From assembly GCF_003412455.1 (NCBI RefSeq), contig NZ_QTJU01000015.1, positions 17,831 through 81,830 on the forward strand: DNA of 64,000 nucleotides, in the 5' to 3' direction. Within the stretch, counting starts at the first letter, position 1, and each line of letters starts with the position of its first letter. Positions 59,129 through 64,000 of the stretch are shown here, piece after piece. The stretch is from Deminuibacter soli. Its GTDB lineage: Bacteria > Bacteroidota > Bacteroidia > Chitinophagales > Chitinophagaceae. The notes below the pieces were generated by a model. The model ran no database searches. It saw nothing but the letters and a program-made list of their open reading frames with translations, and was not told the DNA's origin. A program made the position numbers and the translations under genes.

Positions 59129-59159
59129 ATAAATTATTGTGTGGAAATATTTCCACAAA
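59129..59159 (-). promoter_or_regulatory. Promoter of the poly-HAMP kinase with internal palindrome
   Basis: On the minus strand TTTG (59159-59156), 19-bp spacer, TAATTTAT (59136-59129; two bases off TAnnTTTG). The spacer is almost filled by TGTGGAAATATTTCCACA (59140-59157), an 18-bp perfect palindrome that looks like a repressor site. Confidence 0.55.
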
Positions 59160-59254
59160 TTCACGCCATCCCAACATAGTCGGGTGTATTTATGCAGGTT
59201 TCTGCGAAGGTTAGTTGGCAACCGGGGGACGTGCAGCAGTTATGGGGTAAAATC

Positions 59255-59453
59255 TGTGCCAGAATTGTGAGTGGTGAGTGACGCGCCGGGGCCGGTGAAT
59301 AGTGAATAGGCAATAGTGAATGAAATACAAAGTCCCTTCCCGGCTAAGCCGGGAAGGGACCTGTTATGCGAAGCCAGATTTTTCAACATTAAACTTTAAA
59401 CCATTAAACAATTGAACTATTGAACAATTGAACTTTTGAACTATTGAACCTTC
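59255..59453. repeat. Composite intergenic repeat, copy 4
   Basis: GTGAGTGGTGAGTG near 59269, GGTGAATAGTGAATAGGCAA near 59294, a hairpin at 59332-59360, then AAACTTTAAACCATTAAAC and AATTGAACTATTGAACAATT runs up to the stop codon of the permease gene. Nothing coding is seen. The rest of 59095-59254 is promoter region of the kinase. Confidence 0.55.
59332..59360 (-). terminator. Terminator hairpin of the FtsX-type permease gene
   Basis: GTCCCTTCCCGGC (59332-59344) pairs perfectly with GCCGGGAAGGGAC (59348-59360) around three bases; on the minus strand TTTGTATTT follows. It lies 94 bp after the stop codon, with repeats in between. Confidence 0.72.
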
Positions 59454-61835
59454 CTACTCCGCCCGCAGGCTCTTTACCGGGTTCATACCTGCAGCTTTCA
59501 CCGCTTTGATGCTTACGGTAAGCAGGGCGATGCCGAAAGTAACAAATGCAGCCAGCAGAAATACCCAGAAACTCATCGGTGTTTGGTAAGCAAAGTTCTG
59601 CAGCCATTGGTGCATGGCATAATAACCTGCAGGTATGGCAATACAGGTGGCAATGAGCACGGGTTTCAATAAATCTTTCGACAAAAGCACTACAATACTT
59701 TTAACAGAAGAACCCAGCACTTTACGCACACCGATTTCTTTAAAGCGTTTGGCTGCGGTAAATGATGCCAGTCCAAACAAACCCAGGCAGGCAACAAAAA
59801 TGGCCAGGCAGGCAAATATTGTAAGGATGGTTTGCTGGCGCAGGTTGTTGCGGTATAATTCATTAAACTGCTCATCCAGGAAACTGTATTCCAGCGGGTA
59901 ACCCGGCGCTGCATTGGCATACGCGGCTTTAATATAACGCATCGCAGCATCAATCTGGCCAGGCTGTATTTTAATCAGCGTCATGCGCCTGTCCTGCGCA
60001 GGTGATATTACCAGCTGTGACAGTTCTTCTTTCAGGGAGCGGAAATTAAAATCTTCCACTACGCCTACTACATACCGTTTGTCGGGGTCGCGCAACGTGT
60101 TCTGTATCCATTTGCCCAAGGCCTGCTGCGGTGTCCAGCCCAGTTTGGCTGCAGCAGTTCTGTTAATCAGCACCGCGTTGGTTGTATCTGTAGGGTATCG
60201 GGCAGAAAAATCGCGGCCTGCAATCACTTTCAGCCCCAATGTTTTTACATACTCGAAATCGGCATACTCTGTATTGGAACTCCATTTCTGCGGCTGTCCT
60301 TCCACTTCAAATATCTGGGTATCGAAAAAGCCGCCCGGTGCACCCGACATCATTGAAACCGATGCAATACTGCTCTGGCTTTCCAGTGCGTGTTTAAAGC
60401 TGAGCATATGGTCGTAAATATCATTGTTATCGATGGGTATCATCAATGTCTGCGCCTTATCATAACCCAGCTGTTTGTTTTTTACAAAGTTGAGCTGTTT
60501 GGTCATCATCAGTGTGCCGATAATCAGAAACACCGATATACTGAATTGCACTACTACCAGCCCCTGCCTGAATGCCGCACCACCCTTACCCAGCCGCAGC
60601 TTGCCTTTTAAAGCCTGGAACGGCGTGAAGTTAGACATAAACAAGGCCGGGTAACTGCCCGCCAGCACACCAACCACCAATACAATACCACCCATAAACA
60701 ATAACAGCAGGCCGGTATTGCCACGAATACTGAGTGAATAACCCAGCAGGTGGCTATAGGCCGGCATTACCAGTGTTAGCAATACCACAGACAGCAGGCA
60801 CGATATGGTAGCCACCAGTACCGATTCGCCAATAAACTGCCCGATGATCTGTTTGCGCAGGGCACCCATTACTTTGCGCAGCCCTACTTCTTTGGAACGC
60901 TCTATTGCACGCACCGTAGAAAGATTGATAAAATTGATACAGCCGATCAGCAAAATAAGCGCAGCAATGGAGAGAAAGATATATACCACTGATTTATCGC
61001 CATGACGTACGTCGCCATCATAGGTTGCGCTGCTAAAATAAACATCCTGCAGGGGTTTCAGCATCAGCGTAAAATGATAGCCAAGCTTACGCATATCCGT
61101 ACCCATGTGCCGTTCCATAAAGTCAGGCAGCATTTTTTCCAGCTGCTCCCTGCTGGCATGGGGAGCAAGCTGTACGTAGGTAAACAAACCATTGTTGATC
61201 CATACCGTCATCATGCCGGTGTTGGCATAATTCGATATTGGCACTACCAGGTCAAAATCGAGGTGTGAATTGCTGGGTACATCTTTGGCAATGCCTGCTA
61301 CTTTCAACTGCAGGCTTTTATCAAGTTGAATTACCTTGCCCATGGCATTATCCACACTGCCGAAATATCTTTTTGCCGTGGTTTCTGTAAGCACTGCCAC
61401 GGAAGGATTGTTCAGGATGGTTGCAGGGTTGCCCTTGATCAGCGGGAAGGTAAACAGCGTGAAAAAATCGGGGTCAACATCCACAATCTTTTTTTCATGA
61501 AAAGAACGGTTGCCGATGGTTACCAATCCATCCGTACTATTTACACGCACCATTTTGGAGATCTGTCCCCTGAAATCGTTTTGCAGCGCAGGGCCATATG
61601 GACCGGATAAATAGGCCACCTGGAAGTCTTTTCCATCGTTTTTAATACCCCGCATAACACGGTAAATATCATTACCGTTTTTATGAAATTTATCAACGCT
61701 TGTTTCGTGCATAATAAACAGGAAAATCATCATGCAAACCGTAATGCCGATCGTTAAACCAAGTATGTTGATAAAAGAAAACATCTTGCTTTTCATCAGG
61801 TTGCGCCAGGCTATCTTGATATAATTACTGAACAT
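59454..61835 (-). CDS. FtsX/MacB-type ABC transporter permease
   Basis: A 793-residue inner-membrane protein with two FtsX-type halves. Start: MFSNYIKIAWRNLMKSKMFS, then the first helix and a MacB-like periplasmic domain (about 50-240). Helices near 285-430 (VYIFLSIAALILLIGCINFI; RSKEVGLRKVMGALRKQIIG) come next, then a second periplasmic domain (about 450-660) and the last helices (RFKEIGVRKVLGSSVKSIVV). The ending NPVKSLRAE is standard for this large Bacteroidota family. No ATPase, adaptor or TolC gene is adjacent, so it is an orphan permease that would use an ATPase encoded elsewhere, for mechanotransmission or peptide/lipoprotein export. A sigma-54-like promoter lies upstream. Confidence 0.92.
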   Translation of the reverse strand: MFSNYIKIAWRNLMKSKMFSFINILGLTIGITVCMMIFLFIMHETSVDKFHKNGNDIYRVMRGIKNDGKDFQVAYLSGPYGPALQNDFRGQISKMVRVNSTDGLVTIGNRSFHEKKIVDVDPDFFTLFTFPLIKGNPATILNNPSVAVLTETTAKRYFGSVDNAMGKVIQLDKSLQLKVAGIAKDVPSNSHLDFDLVVPISNYANTGMMTVWINNGLFTYVQLAPHASREQLEKMLPDFMERHMGTDMRKLGYHFTLMLKPLQDVYFSSATYDGDVRHGDKSVVYIFLSIAALILLIGCINFINLSTVRAIERSKEVGLRKVMGALRKQIIGQFIGESVLVATISCLLSVVLLTLVMPAYSHLLGYSLSIRGNTGLLLLFMGGIVLVVGVLAGSYPALFMSNFTPFQALKGKLRLGKGGAAFRQGLVVVQFSISVFLIIGTLMMTKQLNFVKNKQLGYDKAQTLMIPIDNNDIYDHMLSFKHALESQSSIASVSMMSGAPGGFFDTQIFEVEGQPQKWSSNTEYADFEYVKTLGLKVIAGRDFSARYPTDTTNAVLINRTAAAKLGWTPQQALGKWIQNTLRDPDKRYVVGVVEDFNFRSLKEELSQLVISPAQDRRMTLIKIQPGQIDAAMRYIKAAYANAAPGYPLEYSFLDEQFNELYRNNLRQQTILTIFACLAIFVACLGLFGLASFTAAKRFKEIGVRKVLGSSVKSIVVLLSKDLLKPVLIATCIAIPAGYYAMHQWLQNFAYQTPMSFWVFLLAAFVTFGIALLTVSIKAVKAAGMNPVKSLRAE

Positions 61836-61867
61836 AAGCTGCTTTATAGTTGGTAACCCGGAGACAA

Positions 61868-61883
61868 CGCCAAGCCAATGCCA
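61868..61883 (-). promoter_or_regulatory. Candidate sigma-54 promoter of the FtsX-type permease gene
   Basis: On the minus strand TGGCATTGGCTTGGCG has the invariant GG-N10-GC and a full TGGCA -24 element; the -12 element (TGGC) is one base off TTGC. It lies about 33 bp before the ATG. Confidence 0.45.
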
Positions 61884-61911
61884 GCATGCAATTCACTACT
61901 TATCAACCGGT

Positions 61912-61949
61912 TATCAAAACGTGCCTGCAATAAGTGTCCGGTTTTGATA
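61912..61949. promoter_or_regulatory. Inverted repeat TATCAAAAC/GTTTTGATA, candidate upstream activator site
   Basis: TATCAAAAC (61912-61920) and GTTTTGATA (61941-61949) are exact inverse copies 20 bp apart, about 30-80 bp upstream of the sigma-54-like promoter. This is the place where an activator of the Fis family would bind. Confidence 0.45.
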
Positions 61950-61964
61950 CAATACCTGTACGGA

Positions 61965-62125
61965 TACAGGCGTCAGTCGTGAGTGATCTAAGCGAGTATT
62001 AATTTCGAGAGCCGAGACATCGACATGTCGAGACTATCTTTGCGAATATTATACATATCGCCAGAGGCGATTTACCGTAAACAAACTCGCAGCTCGTAGC
62101 TTGCAGCTCTTTCCGGTGACAAGCT
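61965..62125. repeat. Composite intergenic repeat, copy 5 (inverse of copy 3)
   Basis: Holds GTCGAGACTATCTT (62027-62040), the exact inverse of AAGATAGTCTCGAC at 19024; ATCGCCAGAGGCGATTT (62057-62073), the inverse form of AAATCGCCTC...GGCGAT; and an AGCTCGTAGCTTGCAGCT run (62092-62109). Order and spacing match copy 3 read backwards. Confidence 0.65.
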
Positions 62126-62175
62126 TTTACAAGAACTTGTTAAAAGAATACTAGTATCACACCTGCTCCGGTGGT

Positions 62176-62183
62176 TAAATTTG
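62176..62183 (+). promoter_or_regulatory. Possible -7 box of the GH5-like gene
   Basis: TAAATTTG fits TAnnTTTG exactly but is 123 bp before the ATG, and no -33 TTG is well placed. Confidence 0.35.
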
Positions 62184-62306
62184 ATTATTCCCTTTTACCA
62201 TAAAGATGCCGGCAGGCGCAAACACAGGCTGTATGTATGTTTGATACAGGCCCGGCCTTGCATTGCCATCATCACAACGATTGCTTATTCATAAAAACAA
62301 AAGCAT

Positions 62307-63257
62307 ATGAAAAACAACAATGCTGCCATCATGGTATTGGCAACAGCCCTTCTTTGCACAGGCTTATTCACTTCCTGTAAAAAAACAGCCACACCTGCTG
62401 CCGGTGAAAACACAACGCAGCGCAGCGTTTTAGCCACCAATGGCTTTGGCAATGGCGTTAACCTACAGCCTTCGTATTACAATGGCGGCAATCCCAATTT
62501 CGGCTGGTCGTTAATGAAACAGCAAACCAAAATCAAAACTGTCAGAATTGAAATTGAACCGGGTTATGTAACACAGGCCAAAAGCTGGATTTCACAGGCC
62601 CGCAGCAATGGCTATGCAGTGATAGCCACTTATCACAATGCTTCGGTACTTGGATCGGACAATACCAATGATTTAAACGCAGCAGCCAACTGGTGGGTAA
62701 GCAATTATGCCACGCTGGCTTCTGCCGGAAGTTTTACCATCAACCTGATGAACGAATGGGGCAGCCATAATCTAACGGCAAATGCTTACGCAAGCGCCTA
62801 TAATACTGCCATGCAAACGGTAAGGCGTGTGTACTCCGGCGCCATTATTATTGATGTGCCGGGCTGGGGGCAGGAAACTGCCATTGCCGCTGCTGCTGCC
62901 AAAGGGTATAATGGCGGCACAAAAATCAGCGATGGCAATTATATTCTCTCTGCACACATTTATCCCGGCTCCTGGAACCAGGCCAAAAACAGGTATGTCA
63001 ACACTTCTGATATCGACGACCTGGCCAGCGCAGGCAAACCCTGCATGCTGGGTGAGTTCGGTAACTCCGGCGGTTCGGGTGCAGACTGGTCGGCCATTGT
63101 AGACTACGCACGCAACAAGGGCTGGACGGTATTGGCCTGGGCCTGGAACGGTGACGGCGGCAGCATGAACATGGTTACACCATCATGGGCATCGAACGGC
63201 GGGGCCACTTCATTCAGCCTGAGTTCCTATTTCAATGTGGCTTACGCGAAGCTGTAA
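62307..63257 (+). CDS. GH5-like glycoside hydrolase lipoprotein
   Basis: A 316-residue lipoprotein (lipobox LFTSC, Cys24). The body is a short TIM barrel of the GH5/cellulase type: GFGNGVNLQPSYYNGGNPNF at the N-terminus, TVRIEIEPGYVTQAKSWISQ, the acid/base Glu in TINLMNEWGSHN, SAHIYPGSWNQ and the nucleophile Glu in CMLGEFGNSGG, then VLAWAWNGDGG. These follow retaining clan GH-A enzymes acting on beta-mannan or beta-glucan; it is close to the minimum size for the fold and has no carbohydrate-binding module. No SusCD-type uptake genes are near. A surface-anchored hydrolase is likely, with substrate uncertain. Confidence 0.87.
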   Translation: MKNNNAAIMVLATALLCTGLFTSCKKTATPAAGENTTQRSVLATNGFGNGVNLQPSYYNGGNPNFGWSLMKQQTKIKTVRIEIEPGYVTQAKSWISQARSNGYAVIATYHNASVLGSDNTNDLNAAANWWVSNYATLASAGSFTINLMNEWGSHNLTANAYASAYNTAMQTVRRVYSGAIIIDVPGWGQETAIAAAAAKGYNGGTKISDGNYILSAHIYPGSWNQAKNRYVNTSDIDDLASAGKPCMLGEFGNSGGSGADWSAIVDYARNKGWTVLAWAWNGDGGSMNMVTPSWASNGGATSFSLSSYFNVAYAKL

Positions 63258-63279
63258 AACATGGTTACAACAACTGGTA

Positions 63280-63315
63280 AACGCCCTGCGCATGCTGTGC
63301 AGGGCGTTTTATTTT
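63280..63315 (+). terminator. Rho-independent terminator of the GH5-like gene
   Basis: AACGCCCTGC (63280-63289) pairs with GCAGGGCGTT (63299-63308), followed by TTATTTT. It begins 22 bp after the stop codon. Confidence 0.9.
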
Positions 63316-63376
63316 CACCTGTGATTTGTATCATTAATTCTTTTAAAAAGATCCATTCACAGACACCAGGATAAGG

Positions 63377-63384
63377 TAATTTTG
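63377..63384 (+). promoter_or_regulatory. -7 box of the thioesterase gene, nearly leaderless
   Basis: TAATTTTG fits TAnnTTTG exactly and ends only 7 bp before the ATG at 63392, so the transcript should have almost no 5' leader. Confidence 0.5.
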
Positions 63385-63391
63385 CAGCCGT

Positions 63392-63817
63392 ATGGAATTT
63401 ACAAAAACGTATACAGCAAAAGACGAGCATATTGATGTGCAGCAAATCATGGATGGACTGTACTACCCTTTTTACATGGAGTATTGCAGGCATGATTACA
63501 TCCGTGAAGTGTTGGGTTTCGATTTTGAAGCAGAAGCCCATAATGGTATTTACATGGTATTGTCCGGCTACAACATCCAGTTTCTGCGCTCCCTGAAAAA
63601 AGGAGATGAATTTACAGTAACCTGTACCCTGTATGCCGACCCGGACGGACTTCCCAGGCTGCATTTCAAGCAAAGTATATTGCTCAATGGCAAGGTAATG
63701 ACCAGGGCAGTTTTCACCGGTACCTGCATTAATGCCAAAGGCGGCAGACCTTATTTGCCGGATGTAATAAAACCGCTGATTGAAAACGCACCGAAGCTGG
63801 AGAAGGAAGCGAAGTAG
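63392..63817 (+). CDS. Hotdog-fold acyl-CoA thioesterase (YbgC/4HBT type)
   Basis: A 141-residue single-domain hotdog protein. The N-terminal active-site region HIDVQQIMDGLYYPFYMEYC then RHDYIREVLGF follows the pattern of the 4-hydroxybenzoyl-CoA thioesterase/YbgC group, with Asp or Gln where the catalytic acid is expected (the usual GHVN box is changed to DGLY). Core strands LSGYNIQFLRSLKKGDEFTV and RLHFKQSILLNGKVMTRAVF complete the fold. It would hydrolyse an acyl-CoA; chain type unknown. The stop codon TAG opens a TGAGTAGTGAGTGG repeat. It is transcribed alone. Confidence 0.85.
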   Translation: MEFTKTYTAKDEHIDVQQIMDGLYYPFYMEYCRHDYIREVLGFDFEAEAHNGIYMVLSGYNIQFLRSLKKGDEFTVTCTLYADPDGLPRLHFKQSILLNGKVMTRAVFTGTCINAKGGRPYLPDVIKPLIENAPKLEKEAK

Positions 63818-63895
63818 TGAGTAGTGAGTGGTGAGTGGTGAGTGAGTGAAGCAGATCACTGGTGAATAGTCAATCACTGTTGTCCGGTAAAAACG
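63814..63895. repeat. GTGAGTGG run after the thioesterase stop codon
   Basis: GTAGTGAGTAGTGAGTGG and further GTGAGTGG units lead into GATCACTGGTGAATAGTCAA, which matches the inverse of 16.44-16.47 kb. Downstream to the window end only short T- and A-runs are seen and no gene. Confidence 0.6.
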
Positions 63896-64000
63896 GAAAG
63901 CAGTGCTTTTTTTTGCTGTAATGCAACAAAATCAGGCGTGTGAGTGGTCGTATAAAAAGGCAAGCCCCCTTTATTGTGAAGGGAAAAAACTAAGCTGTAT

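Noticed and set aside
63900..64000. A partial gene or terminator at the right edge
   Set aside because: Only short hairpins with A and T runs are seen (for example CCCTT/AAGGG near 63972-63984); no open frame of coding character reaches the edge.

Overview
The window reads as chromosome of a free-living Bacteroidota, most likely a Chitinophagaceae (Chitinophaga/Niastella-like) soil bacterium. Signs are a type IX secretion C-terminal domain, the Bacteroidota promoter form (-33 TTG, about 20 bp, -7 TAnnTTTG) in front of several genes, weak Shine-Dalgarno sequences, a paired DUF6443/Rhs and DUF5977 locus, polysaccharide-degrading enzymes, many AraC regulators and very large hybrid histidine kinases. 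No rRNA, tRNA, CRISPR array, transposase or phage gene was seen. The genus is an inference.

Layout. 1-4750 (minus): the start of an Rhs-type DUF6443 protein cut by the window edge, behind a 1354-residue secreted DUF5977 protein, in visibly AT-richer DNA. 5.2-10.2 kb: GH43 hydrolase, Tat-exported NIPSNAP protein, GNAT acetyltransferase, T9SS-exported protein. 10.3-15.2 kb: AraC regulator divergent from a TolC-EmrA-EmrB-like efflux operon. 15.3-18.8 kb: serine hydrolase, GHL10 lipoprotein, DUF1349 protein. 19.3-28.5 kb: tripartite RND operon with two tandem permeases. 28.6-34.5 kb: GH28-like enzyme, then AraC, DUF202, FAD oxidoreductase and YeiH-type transporter on one strand. 34.6-43.1 kb: accessory block of SDR enzymes, a broken SDR gene, a sigma-54 activator, two more AraC regulators, a stand-alone condensation-fold acyltransferase and an ICMT-like membrane protein. 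43.3-59.1 kb: dense signalling block (two single-domain response regulators, a PAS kinase, a receiver-kinase, and a 2131-residue kinase with eleven HAMP-type repeats), holding also HxlR/NmrA, GNAT-ankyrin, TetR/TetX-like and CDF genes. 59.4-63.8 kb: FtsX-type permease, GH5-like lipoprotein, thioesterase.

How the parts work together. Two complete efflux systems, a TetX-like flavoprotein under a TetR regulator and an HxlR-controlled NmrA protein suggest coping with toxic small molecules. The GH43, GH28, GHL10 and GH5-like enzymes suggest plant or microbial polysaccharide use, although no SusC/SusD pair is present. Several regulators sit next to operator-like palindromes or direct repeats.

The least explained signals are noncoding: a family of composite intergenic repeats (GTGAGTGG runs placed at stop codons, GTTTAAAG runs, and a module with ATCGCC/GGCGAT palindromes and AAGATAGTCTCGAC), a 26-bp perfect palindrome upstream of the sigma-54 activator, and an 18-bp palindrome inside the promoter of the poly-HAMP kinase.
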